Below, in pieces: positions 8,252-17,240 of a DNA stretch of 64,000 nucleotides. The position numbers and the translations under genes are program-made. This DNA comes from Paraburkholderia sp. Lineage in GTDB: Bacteria; Pseudomonadota; Gammaproteobacteria; Burkholderiales; Burkholderiaceae. A model generated the notes under the pieces. It was given only the letters and a program-made list of their open reading frames with translations, was not told the DNA's origin and made no database searches. The stretch covers positions 310,001 through 374,000 of the forward strand of contig NZ_JAPWKB010000002.1 in NCBI RefSeq assembly GCF_028283785.1, given 5' to 3'. Within the stretch, counting starts at the first letter, position 1, and every line of letters starts with the position of its first letter.

Positions 8252-9754
8252 ATGGATTCGCGTACGCATCCCGCCGCCCTCCTCGACATCGACACCGACC
8301 TCGCCGCCAGCAGCGGTCACAGCGACGGCCCGGCATTCCGGCGCATCGCCCGGCAGTTGAAAGCGCGCATCGACAGCGGCGCACTGCGGCGCGGCACGCG
8401 GCTGCCGCCGACGCGCGAACTGGCCCGACGGCTCGGCGTCGCGCGCAACAGCATCGTCGATGCTTACGACGAACTGATCGCCGACGGTCTGCTCGAAGGA
8501 CGCGGACGGCGCGGCACGTTCGTGACCGGCGACGCGACGCCGGGCGCAGCGTCGCCGGTCACGAACGCACCGCGCGAAACACCGCCGCCGACCGCGTTGC
8601 AGCGTCATTCCGTGCGGCGGAATCGACCTGACGCAGCGCAGCCAGCCGATGCGCCGACGCACGCCGCGTTCGACTGGCGGCCTGGTCAGGCCAACGCGCG
8701 CGCGTTACCGATCGATGCGTGGCGCGCCGCGTGTCGCGAGGCGGGCCGCACGTTACCGCCGCAAGGCTATGGCGATCCGCGCGGCGACGCGTCGTTGCGT
8801 CAGGCGATTGCCGACTGGTTGCAGCAGCATCGGTCGGTGCGCGTGACGGCCGCGCAGATCGTCGTCACGCACGGCACCGGCCAGGCGCTGCACCTGATCG
8901 CGCGCACGCTGCTGCAAAGCGGCGACCGCTGCGTCGCCGAGAACCCCGGTTACGCGGGCGCGACGCTTGCGTTCGACAGCGCGGACGCATCGACCGTCCA
9001 TGTGCCCGTCGATGCGCACGGCTTGTGCGTCGAACCGGCCTTTGATGGCGACGTGTCGCCGGTGATGCTGCACGTCACGCCGACTCATCAGTATCCGATG
9101 GGCGCACGTCTGTCCGGACCGCGCCGCCGCACGCTGATCGACGCCGCGCGCGCGGGCGGCACGTTGATTCTGGAGAACGAGTACGACTGCGAGTTCAACT
9201 ACGCGGGCACCGACCATCCGCCGCTGTTCAGCCACGCGCCCGACAGCACCTTGCTGCTGAGCACGTTCGCGAAAGCGGTGAGCCCGTCGTTACGGCTCGG
9301 CTTTATCGCCGCGCCGCCCGACGCCGCCGACGCGCTGGCGGCCTGTGTCGAACGCGAGCGTATGCATGTCTCGTGGCCCGCGCAAAAGATCGTCGAGGCG
9401 TTGCTGGTGTCCGGCGAACTGGACCGGCATCTGCGGCGGATCCGCCGTCACTACGCGTCCTTGCGCGCGTCGATCCGCGCGCGGTTCGACGCGCTGGACG
9501 ACGCCCGGCTCGAACTGCTCGGCGACGACGGCGGCGTGCATGTCGTGATTCGCGGCCGCACGCACGACTTCGATCTGCGCTTGCAGACCGCGTTGCGTGA
9601 CAGTGGCGTGGTGTTCGATCGGGTCGTCGATTTCGCCACTGGCGACATCGACGCGCGCGGCGTGCTGCTCGCATATGGCCATATGGATGCGCCGATGCTG
9701 GATGCCGCGTTGATGCGGCTGCAAAGCTGCGTTGCGCAGCTCGACGCGCGCTGA
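8252..9754 (+). CDS. MocR/PdxR-type regulator (GntR head, aminotransferase-like body)
   Basis: A 500-residue protein. Residues ~25-95 form a GntR winged helix (RRGTRLPPTRELARRLGVARNSI). The rest is a fold-type I aminotransferase domain with the expected landmarks (HGTGQAL, ENPGYAGA, ENEYDCEF, STFAKAVSPSLRLGF, where the Lys would bind PLP). MocR proteins use PLP or an amino-compound adduct as signal and usually control a divergent gene, here pdxA2 and the barrel protein. The frame is open to 8156, but ATG 8252 puts the protein just before the conserved domain and leaves a real intergenic region. It ends 11 bases from the convergent DMT transporter gene. Confidence 0.88.
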   Translation: MDSRTHPAALLDIDTDLAASSGHSDGPAFRRIARQLKARIDSGALRRGTRLPPTRELARRLGVARNSIVDAYDELIADGLLEGRGRRGTFVTGDATPGAASPVTNAPRETPPPTALQRHSVRRNRPDAAQPADAPTHAAFDWRPGQANARALPIDAWRAACREAGRTLPPQGYGDPRGDASLRQAIADWLQQHRSVRVTAAQIVVTHGTGQALHLIARTLLQSGDRCVAENPGYAGATLAFDSADASTVHVPVDAHGLCVEPAFDGDVSPVMLHVTPTHQYPMGARLSGPRRRTLIDAARAGGTLILENEYDCEFNYAGTDHPPLFSHAPDSTLLLSTFAKAVSPSLRLGFIAAPPDAADALAACVERERMHVSWPAQKIVEALLVSGELDRHLRRIRRHYASLRASIRARFDALDDARLELLGDDGGVHVVIRGRTHDFDLRLQTALRDSGVVFDRVVDFATGDIDARGVLLAYGHMDAPMLDAALMRLQSCVAQLDAR

Positions 9755-9765
9755 GTGGCGTTACG

Positions 9766-10722
9766 TCAATCCACTTCGCCCGTCGCGGGCGATGCGCCCG
9801 GACTCGTGCGCGAACGCCCGTGCAGCATCACCGTGCCGATCCCGCTGATCGCGATCACGCACATACCCGCCGCCATCCAGAAGTCCGGCACCTGCCCGAA
9901 AAACATCCAGCTATAAAGCGTCGCGAACGCGAGCTGCGCGTAGCCGAACGGCGTCAGCACCGCGAGCGGCGTGCGGCGCAACGCCTGCAACATCATCATC
10001 TGACCGAAAGTCGCCACCGACGCCATCGCGAGCACGGCCATCCAGCTACCGAACCGCACGTTGCCGATTTCGGGCAGCACGCTGTTCTGATCGGCCCACA
10101 CCAGCACGGTCAGCGCGACCGTGGCGACCAGCGCGGTGATGAAGTTGGTGGTGACCGGATCGCCGGTTTTCGACAGTTTGCTCGACACGACCTGGAAGCA
10201 CGCGAAGGTCGTCGCGGCGGCAATCGGGAACACGACCGTCCACGTGAATTCGCCGCTGCCGGGCCGCACCACCATCAACATGCCGATAAAGCCGAGAATC
10301 ACCAGCGCCCATTTGCTGCGCGGCACGGCTTCGTTGAGGATGGTCGCGGCGAGCAGGGTCGTGATCAGCGGCGCCATCATCGCGAGCGACGTGGTGACGG
10401 GCAACGGCAGATAGCGCAGACCGGCGAAGGTGCTGGCCGAATTGAGCAGCAACAGAAACGCGCGCAGGATTTGCAGTTTCACCGGACGCGCGTTGCGGAA
10501 TGCGTCGAGACCGCGCCGGACCTGCCAGACGCCGAGCACGACCGCCTGAAACAGATAGCGCACCCACAACAGCGCGACGATCGGCACCGCCGAACCGATG
10601 CCTTTGACGATCGAATCGCTGCCCGCGAAGGTCGCGGTCGTCAGCAGCATCAGCGCGATGCCGGCCTCCGCGCTGTCCGCCGGCCACGGGAAGAATTTTT
10701 GTAAAGGCAGCGGGCGCGGCAT
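9766..10722 (-). CDS. EamA/DMT-family inner-membrane transporter
   Basis: A 318-residue protein with about ten hydrophobic helices in two EamA repeats (first repeat near residues 20-150, second 165-300). The first has the usual SLAMMAPLITTLLAATILNE region and the second a matching FGYAQLAFATLYSWMFFGQ. Such proteins are small-metabolite or drug exporters in the inner membrane. The start at 10722 is fixed by a strong AAGGAGA seven bases upstream; the longer upstream frame has no such signal. It stands alone, transcribed away from the next gene, and the substrate is unknown. Confidence 0.85.
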   Translation of the reverse strand: MPRPLPLQKFFPWPADSAEAGIALMLLTTATFAGSDSIVKGIGSAVPIVALLWVRYLFQAVVLGVWQVRRGLDAFRNARPVKLQILRAFLLLLNSASTFAGLRYLPLPVTTSLAMMAPLITTLLAATILNEAVPRSKWALVILGFIGMLMVVRPGSGEFTWTVVFPIAAATTFACFQVVSSKLSKTGDPVTTNFITALVATVALTVLVWADQNSVLPEIGNVRFGSWMAVLAMASVATFGQMMMLQALRRTPLAVLTPFGYAQLAFATLYSWMFFGQVPDFWMAAGMCVIAISGIGTVMLHGRSRTSPGASPATGEVD

Positions 10723-11041
10723 CGGTCTCCTTGCGAGGCAGGGGCAGTCGAGCGTCGATCGGGCAGCCGACCGTATCGCGAAATCATACAAGCCGTAATC
10801 TTTCCGCACTAGCGCCGATGCAATGCGATTGGCTCGATCCCGCGCAATCCGGCCCAATCCGGCCCAATCCGGCGCAATCCAGTGACAACGCACACGGCGC
10901 GCGCCGGAGAAAGCGTCGCTCGTGTCAAAATCCCGGTTTTTCGCGAAGCGGGCGGCGACGGCCAAGGCCCGCCAGCCCGTCGCTTCTTCGACTCGCCCGC
11001 TCCGCTCGCCCCCCACATCCTCGCATCCACACGGAGAAACC
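10723..11041. other. Intergenic region between DMT transporter and small protein
   Basis: This 319-base gap lies between two divergent genes and should hold both promoters. The only structure I see is the 10-base tandem repeat at 10841-10880. The last 60 bases before the small gene are pyrimidine-rich and end in a clear CACGGAGAAACC ribosome site. Confidence 0.6.
10841..10880. repeat. Four tandem 10-base repeats, consensus GGCCCAATCC
   Basis: Units read CGCGCAATCC, GGCCCAATCC, GGCCCAATCC and GGCGCAATCC, head to tail without gaps. A period of about one helical turn puts each CAATCC on the same DNA face, as in multimeric operator sites; it may equally be a simple slippage array. Confidence 0.75.
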
Positions 11042-11308
11042 ATGGACATCTCGAAGCAACTCGCCGCCCTCACCACGTCGGAATTGCAAACCGCGGGCGC
11101 CAGCCAGGCGACCGCCATCGCGCTAAGCGTCGTGCTGCGTCACCTGCAATCGCCCGAACTCGCAAAAACCCTGACGTCCGCCTTCGAAAACCATCAGGCG
11201 GTGATGCTGCAAACGCCGTGGCCCGACCAGATGCTGCAATCGTTCGAAGCGACCCGCCGCTTCCTGGAAGGCGCCGCGCGCATGCCGGCCGAGCCGTCGA
11301 ACGGCTGA
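11042..11308 (+). CDS. Conserved small protein of unknown function
   Basis: An 88-residue protein starting MDISKQLAALTTSELQTAG with a good CGGAG site six bases upstream. It is Ala/Leu/Gln-rich and mainly helical, with no signal peptide, membrane segment or metal-binding motif, so it is probably cytoplasmic. Upstream in-frame starts would add an Arg/Ser/Pro-rich leader that looks non-coding. The next gene (HMG-CoA lyase-like) begins 143 bases later on the same strand, with its own ribosome site and enough space for a promoter. I do not recognise a named family. Confidence 0.65.
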   Translation: MDISKQLAALTTSELQTAGASQATAIALSVVLRHLQSPELAKTLTSAFENHQAVMLQTPWPDQMLQSFEATRRFLEGAARMPAEPSNG

Positions 11309-11451
11309 TCGCCACGTCGTCCGACCATCCCAGCGTTTCCCACCTGGAATCGTCGACGTTCCGAAATACCGCTTTAACAACTTCCCGGAAAGTCTAAAGT
11401 CACTCCACGCCAGCATCGAAACGACTGGCGGAATCATCAGGAGACAGACTT

Positions 11452-12429
11452 ATGCCCTCGTTCCCCACGAAGGTCGTCATCCGGGAAGTCGGTTTGCGCG
11501 ACGGCCTGCAAAGCATTCAGACCACGTTGCCCACCGCGCGCAAGATCGAATGGATCCGCGATGCGTACGACGCCGGGCAACGCGAAATCGAAGTCGGTTC
11601 GTTCGTCCCCGCCCGTCTGCTGCCGCAACTCGCGGACACCGCCGAACTACTCGATTTCGCGAAGACGCTGCCCGGCCTGTTCGTGTCGGTGCTGGTGCCG
11701 AATCTGAAAGGCGCCGAACGCGCGATCGACGCACACGCCGATCTTCTGCTCGTGCCGCTGTCCGCGAGTCACGCGCACAGTCTCGCCAATCTCCGTAAAA
11801 CGCCGGACGAAGTCATCGCCGAAGTCGCGCGGATTCGCGCGGCACGCGACGCCGCCGGTTCGACCACGCTGATCGAAGGCGGTATCGGCACGGCCTTCGG
11901 CTGCACGCTGCAAGGTGCGGTCGATCAGCGCGAAGTGCTGCGCTGCATGCAGGCCTTGCTCGACGCAGGCGCCGATCGCGTCAGCATCGCCGATACCGTC
12001 GGTTATGCGAATCCCGCCGCTGTCCGCGAGCTGTTCGACAAGGCCCGTGCGCTCGCCGGCGAACGCTTCTGGTGCGGCCACTTTCACGACACGCGCGGCC
12101 TCGCGCTCGCCAACGTCTATGCGGCGCTCGACACCGGCGTGGCCCGTTTCGATGCCACGCTCGCGGGCATCGGCGGCTGTCCGCATGCGCCGGGCGCGAG
12201 CGGCAACGCATCGAGCGAAGACCTCGCATTCATGCTCGCCGATATGGGCATCGACACCGGCATCGATATCGAACGCTTGCTGGCATTGCGCGCGAAGGTC
12301 GCGCAATGGCTCGACGGCGAGAACCTGCACGGCACGTTGTCGCTTGCCGGACTGCCAAGGACTTTTCCCGCGCGCACCCTCGCCGCGTCGCCGGACGTCG
12401 CGCCCCTCCATTCCGCTGTCAACGCCTGA
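11452..12429 (+). CDS. mvaB: Hydroxymethylglutaryl-CoA lyase family protein
   Basis: A 325-residue DRE-TIM metallolyase: REVGLRDGLQ near the N-terminus, the metal-ligand HFHDTRG near residue 203, and the family signature GIGGCPHAPGASGN with its active-site Cys. HMG-CoA lyases split 3-hydroxy-3-methylglutaryl-CoA into acetyl-CoA and acetoacetate; close relatives cleave citramalyl-CoA-type substrates. The following genes encode a CoA transferase and an MFS carrier, so the operon probably imports a branched hydroxy-diacid, activates it with CoA and cleaves it. It is not next to leucine or isovalerate genes, which argues against the housekeeping leucine role. The start has CAGGAGACAG upstream. 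Confidence 0.85.
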   Translation: MPSFPTKVVIREVGLRDGLQSIQTTLPTARKIEWIRDAYDAGQREIEVGSFVPARLLPQLADTAELLDFAKTLPGLFVSVLVPNLKGAERAIDAHADLLLVPLSASHAHSLANLRKTPDEVIAEVARIRAARDAAGSTTLIEGGIGTAFGCTLQGAVDQREVLRCMQALLDAGADRVSIADTVGYANPAAVRELFDKARALAGERFWCGHFHDTRGLALANVYAALDTGVARFDATLAGIGGCPHAPGASGNASSEDLAFMLADMGIDTGIDIERLLALRAKVAQWLDGENLHGTLSLAGLPRTFPARTLAASPDVAPLHSAVNA

Positions 12430-12437
12430 GGTTTCAC

Positions 12438-13589
12438 ATGAGCACAAGCAACCGTCTCCCGCTCGATGGCGTGCGCGTCGTCGAATTCACGCACATGGTG
12501 ATGGGCCCGACCTGCGGGATGATCCTCGCGGATCTCGGCGCGGAAGTCATCAAGGTCGAGCCGCCCGGCGGCGACAAGACCCGCACGCTGCCGGGCCTCG
12601 GCATTGGTTTTTTCCGGTCGTTCAATCGCAACAAAAAGAGCGTCGTGCTCGACATCAACACGCCGGACGGACTCGCCGCCGCCGATGAACTGATCGGCCA
12701 GTGCGACGTGATGCTGGAAAATTTCCGCCCTGGCCTGATGAACCGGCTCGGGCTCGACTACGCCAGTCTGTCGGAGAAATATCCGCGTCTGATCTACGTG
12801 TCGCACAAGGGCTTCCTGCCCGGTCCGTATGAAAAGCGTCTCGCGCTCGACGAAGTCGTGCAGATGATGGGCGGCCTGTCGTACATGACCGGACCGGAAG
12901 GCCGTCCGCTGCGCGCGGGCACCTCCGTCAACGACATCATGGGTGGGATGTTCGGCGCGATCGGCGTGCTCGCGGCGCTGCGCGAACGCGAGGCGACCGG
13001 CTGCGGCCAGGAAGTGCAAAGCGCGCTGTTCGAAAACTGCGTGTTTCTCAGCGCGCAGCATATGCAGCAATACGCGATGACGCACGAGCCGCCGCCGCCG
13101 ATGCCGTCGCGCGTGTCGGCGTGGAGCGTCTACGACGTGTTCACGCTGGCGGGCGGCGAACAGCTGTTTATCGGCGCGGTCAGCGACAAGCAGTTCGTCA
13201 CGCTGTGCGACGTGTTGCAGCGCCCCGACCTCGCCGCCGAGCCGCGCTTCGCGAACAACGCGCTGCGGGTCGCGCTGCGACCCGAACTGCTCGCGCGCCT
13301 CGCCGAAATCCTGAAGGACCATCGCGCGGATCAGCTGTCGGCGAAGCTCGAACAGAACGGCATTCCGTATGCACCGATCGTGCGTCCCGATCAACTGCTC
13401 GACGATCCGCATCTGAAAGCGAGCGGCGGCCTCGTGCCGATGGAAACCGACGACGGCAGCATCACCGATGTCGTGCTGTTGCCGCTGACGATGGGCGGCC
13501 GCCGGCCCGGCGTGCGTCACGCGCTGGCGAAAGTCGGCGAGCACACGCAGGAAATCCTCGCGCGTCTGAAAAGCCGCGTGACCACGTAG
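12438..13589 (+). CDS. Family III CoA transferase (CaiB/BaiF type)
   Basis: A 383-residue protein starting MSTSNRLPLDGVRVVEF eight bases after the lyase stop. Landmarks of family III transferases are present: VEFTHMVMGPTCGMILADLGAEVIKVEPP, NKKSVVLDI, ENFRPG and the SVNDIMGG segment, whose Asp matches the catalytic Asp that forms the acyl anhydride in formyl-CoA transferase. It would move CoA from an acyl-CoA donor, often succinyl-CoA, to the carboxylate that the lyase then cleaves. Tight spacing and shared strand indicate one transcript with its neighbours. Donor and acceptor cannot be read from sequence. Confidence 0.88.
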   Translation: MSTSNRLPLDGVRVVEFTHMVMGPTCGMILADLGAEVIKVEPPGGDKTRTLPGLGIGFFRSFNRNKKSVVLDINTPDGLAAADELIGQCDVMLENFRPGLMNRLGLDYASLSEKYPRLIYVSHKGFLPGPYEKRLALDEVVQMMGGLSYMTGPEGRPLRAGTSVNDIMGGMFGAIGVLAALREREATGCGQEVQSALFENCVFLSAQHMQQYAMTHEPPPPMPSRVSAWSVYDVFTLAGGEQLFIGAVSDKQFVTLCDVLQRPDLAAEPRFANNALRVALRPELLARLAEILKDHRADQLSAKLEQNGIPYAPIVRPDQLLDDPHLKASGGLVPMETDDGSITDVVLLPLTMGGRRPGVRHALAKVGEHTQEILARLKSRVTT

Positions 13590-13683
13590 CGGCTGCGCAG
13601 CACGCGCATTCCGACCCGCGTACACAGCACCGCGCCATCGGGCGATAAAAAACCAGACCCGACGCATCACTTAGGAGACAACG

Positions 13684-15123
13684 ATGCAATCTTCCGTCAC
13701 GGCGGCGCTTCGTCCGCTCGATGCGCCCGCCCAGCTTGCGGGCAACAGCGCGGCTGCGGCGCTGTCCGCGCGCATGGACCGTCTGCCCGGCACGCGGCAT
13801 CTGTGGATACTCGTCCTGCTGATATCGCTCGGCGGTTTCTTCGAAGTCTATGACCTGATCTTTACCGGCTACATCGCGCCCGGCATGGCCAAAAGCGGTC
13901 TGCTGAAAACCACGACGGCCGCGTTCTTCGGCTTTCAGGGCATGGCCGGTTTTATCGCCGCGACCTTCGCCGGGCTGTTCGTCGGCACCTTCGGATTCGG
14001 CTGGTTGCCGGACCGTTACGGACGCCGTGTCGTCTTCACGTTTTCGCTGCTGTGGTATTCGATCGGCTCGGCGATCATGGCGTTTCAGACCACGCCGGAA
14101 AGCGTGATCCTGTGGCGCTTCATCACCGGCATCGGCGTCGGCATCGAGATCGTCACGATCGACAGCTACGTGACCGAACTCGTGCCGCAACACATGCGCG
14201 GCCGCGCGATGGCGTTCAACCAGATGGTGATGTTCGCCGCCGCGCCGGTCGCCGCGATCCTGTCGTACTGGCTGGTGCCGACCACGCTGTTCGGCATCGA
14301 CGGCTGGCGCTGGGTGGTGCTGGCGGGGTCGGCCGGTGCGATCGTCGTGTGGTTCGTGCGTCGCGCGGTGCCGGAAAGTCCGCGCTGGCTCGCCACGCAC
14401 GACCGCGTCAAACAGGCCGAAAGCGTCGTGCAGTCGATGGAAGCGTATGCGGAGCGCGAATCCGGCCGGCCGTTGCCGCCGCCGCAACCGGGCGTCGAGC
14501 AACCCGCGCACCGTCGCGCATCGTTTGCGGAATTGCTGCAACCGCCTTACCGGTCGCGGCTGATCATGCTGATCGTGTTCAACTTCTGTCAGGCGATCGG
14601 CTATTACGGCTTCGCCAACTGGGTGCCGACCTTGCTGATCGGTCAGGGCATCACCGTGACCAAAAGCCTGCTGTATTCGTTCGTGATTGCGATTGCATTG
14701 CCGGTCGGGCCGATGCTCGCGCTGCTCTATGCGGACAAGATCCAGCGCAAGTGGCTGATCGTGTCGGCGGCGCTGGCGGTGATCGTATTCGGCGTGCTGT
14801 TCGCGCAGATGAAAGCGGTCGTGCCGCTGATCGTCTTCGGCGTGCTGATCAGCCTCGCGGGACAGACCATTTCGGTGTGCTATCACGCGTATCAGGCCGA
14901 GTTGTTCCCGACCGGCGTGCGCTGTCGCGCGAACGGTATCGTGTACTCGGCAAGCCGGATCGGCGCGATGATGTCGGGCTTCATCATCGCCCATCTGCTG
15001 CGCGAATTCGGCGTGGTGGGCGTGTTCACCGGCATCACGGTCTGCATGCTGGTGGTGATGGTTTCGATCGGCGGTTTCGGGCCGAAGACGAACGGGCGCA
15101 GGCTGGAGGAGTTGTGCGAATGA
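13684..15123 (+). CDS. MFS transporter, probable carboxylate/proton symporter
   Basis: A 479-residue, 12-helix major facilitator. The inter-helix 2-3 signature is GWLPDRYGRR, helix 1 contains FFEVYDLIFTGYIAPG, and a loop of about 40 residues separates the halves. The shape fits the metabolite:H+ symporter and sugar-porter-like groups that import organic acids. It is the third gene of the lyase / CoA-transferase operon (94-base gap, ribosome site TAGGAGACAACG), so it probably carries the substrate of that pathway. Inner membrane; substrate unknown. Confidence 0.85.
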   Translation: MQSSVTAALRPLDAPAQLAGNSAAAALSARMDRLPGTRHLWILVLLISLGGFFEVYDLIFTGYIAPGMAKSGLLKTTTAAFFGFQGMAGFIAATFAGLFVGTFGFGWLPDRYGRRVVFTFSLLWYSIGSAIMAFQTTPESVILWRFITGIGVGIEIVTIDSYVTELVPQHMRGRAMAFNQMVMFAAAPVAAILSYWLVPTTLFGIDGWRWVVLAGSAGAIVVWFVRRAVPESPRWLATHDRVKQAESVVQSMEAYAERESGRPLPPPQPGVEQPAHRRASFAELLQPPYRSRLIMLIVFNFCQAIGYYGFANWVPTLLIGQGITVTKSLLYSFVIAIALPVGPMLALLYADKIQRKWLIVSAALAVIVFGVLFAQMKAVVPLIVFGVLISLAGQTISVCYHAYQAELFPTGVRCRANGIVYSASRIGAMMSGFIIAHLLREFGVVGVFTGITVCMLVVMVSIGGFGPKTNGRRLEELCE

Positions 15124-15154
15124 CGGAGGCGTTGATCGCCGCCCGAACGGGGCA

Positions 15155-15198
15155 GCGAAGCGGGGCTTTGATCGCAGCTTGAGTCAGCCCTGCTTCGC
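15155..15198. terminator. Bidirectional hairpin between convergent MFS and esterase genes
   Basis: The arms GCGAAGCGGGGCT (15155-15167) and AGCCCTGCTTCGC (15186-15198) pair over 13 positions with one wobble and an 18-base loop. The element sits between the stops at 15123 and 15244, as expected for a shared terminator. No T-run is obvious. Confidence 0.5.
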
Positions 15199-15243
15199 CG
15201 CTCTCGAGACGAGGTCAGCGTAACTTCAGCGCACCGTGCGCTG

Positions 15244-16845
15244 TCAACTCCACTTGCTGGCAATCAGCCTGATGGTCGCGTCGATCTTCACCGCGCCGCC
15301 GCTCTGCACCGGAATCGTCGCTATCAGTGTGTTGCCGGTCGGCGCCGGCGTGAGCGTCAGCGGCCGCACGACCGGCGGCGCACTCGACCCCGGCGCTTCG
15401 CTTTCCCACCAGTACGTCGCGGTCCACGGCACGACATCGGTTTTCAGTTCGATGATTGCCGCGCCGCTGAATATCTTGCTGCCCTCATACTGGTTGTCGG
15501 ATGCGTCGCGCTTGTCGATCTGATAATCGGGCATCAGCACACTGAGTTGCATCCGGTACGCAACCGTCGGATTGTCGGGGTCTTTTTTCCCCCAATTGGC
15601 GAGAAATACCGTCGATAGCGCTTTCGAAACAGGTGGCGTCGGCTTGGGGTCAACCCGGAGATCGTGATGTTCGAATACAGCGGCGGAGTCTTCGACAGCA
15701 ACACGGCGCGTCAGGAACCACGGCTTGTTTCTGATCGACACGATCAGTTCGACCGGATAACTACCGTCTAGCGTGCCCGCTGCATCGGCCGTCGCCAGAT
15801 CGCCTGGCGGCAGTGTGACGTCATTGACATCGAGCCAGATATCCACGCGGTAATCGCCGAACAAAAAGCGTTGAAGATTCTGATACCCCTCTTCGCTATT
15901 GACGATGCCGAAGAACCCCGAATGGCTTCTGAATACGAACGCCTTCGCGCACGGCTCTTCGATCGCATTCTCGTTATTGAAACCGGTCAGGCTGGCATTC
16001 TCGATTTTCACGAGCCCATCGCTCCCTTTTCCGACGAAGGTTCGCGACAGTCCTAGCGCAACCTCATAGTCTTGCCGGTTGGTGCCAATCAACGTAAATA
16101 TCTGGCTGGCGGCCAGACTGGATTGCGGTATCCATGCCACCGATTTCGTCGCGTGAAAGCGTGCGTCGAGATCGAGATAGTCCGCCATTTCGTCGCGATT
16201 GAACGTATCGATTTCGTGGCTTCGAAGAAACGACGGAACGTTGAAACCACCGAAGTCGATGCCGTTGTGCGGCGTCGCGTAGGTGAACAGTTTCAGCACG
16301 CGACCGCGCATATTACGTGGGTCGCGCCTGAGACCTGGATTTTGCAGAAACGTCCGCGCAACCAGACCGCCCATCGAATGCGCAACCAGATAGCAGCGGA
16401 AATCCCGATCTTTATCCTGATAGCCGTCCAGACCGGTTATGACCCGGTCGTATAGCCGGGCGATCAGCATATCGAGGTCTTCCGCGAATTGGGTAATCGA
16501 CGGCGTCTTGCCATCGCCGAGCAGTTCCGACGCCTGGTCGTAGTAGTGATGCACGATAATCGAGCGACGCGGAATATCTGCATTGAACGTCGCGCTACTC
16601 AGATCCAGCCCCTGGCTGATCACATTCGCATAGTTATGCTCGGTGACAAGCCGCATCACCGGCGACTCGAATACGAAACGCGCGGGCGCAGCCGGACTCG
16701 GACGCGCGCGATAAACCGTCGAACCTACGTTGAATCCGCAAAAAGGATCGGCCGTGGTTTCATCGATATCGGCCTGATTCATCGCGAAACCGCGAATATA
16801 GATAATCGGGTGATATGAATCGGGATCTACGTTCAGAAAAGGCAT
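15244..16845 (-). CDS. Alpha/beta-hydrolase (lipase/esterase-like) with C-terminal beta-rich region
   Basis: A 533-residue protein. The first ~330 residues read as a lipase-type alpha/beta hydrolase: YHPIIYIRGF at the start and the nucleophile elbow LVAHSMGGLVAR near residue 150, followed by YATPHNGIDF. The C-terminal ~200 residues are strand-rich (GSYPVELIVSIRNKP, ATYWWESEAPG) and may form one or two beta-sandwich domains. I see no signal peptide, so it is cytoplasmic or exported another way. ATG 16845 is chosen because a GGAGG site precedes it; a TTG two codons earlier is less likely. Third positions are less GC-biased than in neighbouring genes, which may hint at recent acquisition. Substrate unknown. 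Confidence 0.75.
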   Translation of the reverse strand: MPFLNVDPDSYHPIIYIRGFAMNQADIDETTADPFCGFNVGSTVYRARPSPAAPARFVFESPVMRLVTEHNYANVISQGLDLSSATFNADIPRRSIIVHHYYDQASELLGDGKTPSITQFAEDLDMLIARLYDRVITGLDGYQDKDRDFRCYLVAHSMGGLVARTFLQNPGLRRDPRNMRGRVLKLFTYATPHNGIDFGGFNVPSFLRSHEIDTFNRDEMADYLDLDARFHATKSVAWIPQSSLAASQIFTLIGTNRQDYEVALGLSRTFVGKGSDGLVKIENASLTGFNNENAIEEPCAKAFVFRSHSGFFGIVNSEEGYQNLQRFLFGDYRVDIWLDVNDVTLPPGDLATADAAGTLDGSYPVELIVSIRNKPWFLTRRVAVEDSAAVFEHHDLRVDPKPTPPVSKALSTVFLANWGKKDPDNPTVAYRMQLSVLMPDYQIDKRDASDNQYEGSKIFSGAAIIELKTDVVPWTATYWWESEAPGSSAPPVVRPLTLTPAPTGNTLIATIPVQSGGAVKIDATIRLIASKWS

Positions 16846-17240
16846 CGTCAAGCCTCCGTTTGTCTCGTCCGCACTCCTGGATTTAATCGACGCGCACGGC
16901 TCGACTGTCGCGCATGCGCGATCTTCTAAACGTGATGGTTTAAAACGGCTGTCGGATCACGTGGGCATCCAGTGTGCCGAGCGGGGGCGCAGCATCTTTG
17001 TGCGCCAGCGCACCATCGTGCCGCGAGATGCCGCGAGAATCGGATTGATTTAACGCCGCATTTTTTATATGAATCCCGGGTTAATCCATCCGCAATTAAA
17101 CCTGTACTCCGGTAGGCACTTACCTCGTATTCCCCGATCGATTCCGTATTCGCAAAAAATAGCAGCCCGATTTTCGCAATCGGAACCGTGGGGATCGACG
17201 TGGCGCCGCATCATCGCGGCGCCACGAATTGCAACGGTGT
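16846..17240. other. Intergenic region between SDR and esterase genes
   Basis: This 395-base stretch holds the upstream region of the esterase gene and, at 17200-17225, the terminator-like hairpin of the SDR gene. The segment 17040-17170 is markedly A/T-richer than the flanks. I see no convincing gene in it. Confidence 0.6.
17200..17225 (-). terminator. Hairpin downstream of the SDR gene
   Basis: GTGGCGCCGC (17200-17209) and GCGGCGCCAC (17216-17225) form a perfect 10-bp stem with a 6-base loop, 15 bases beyond the SDR stop. No T-run follows on the minus strand. Confidence 0.5.
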
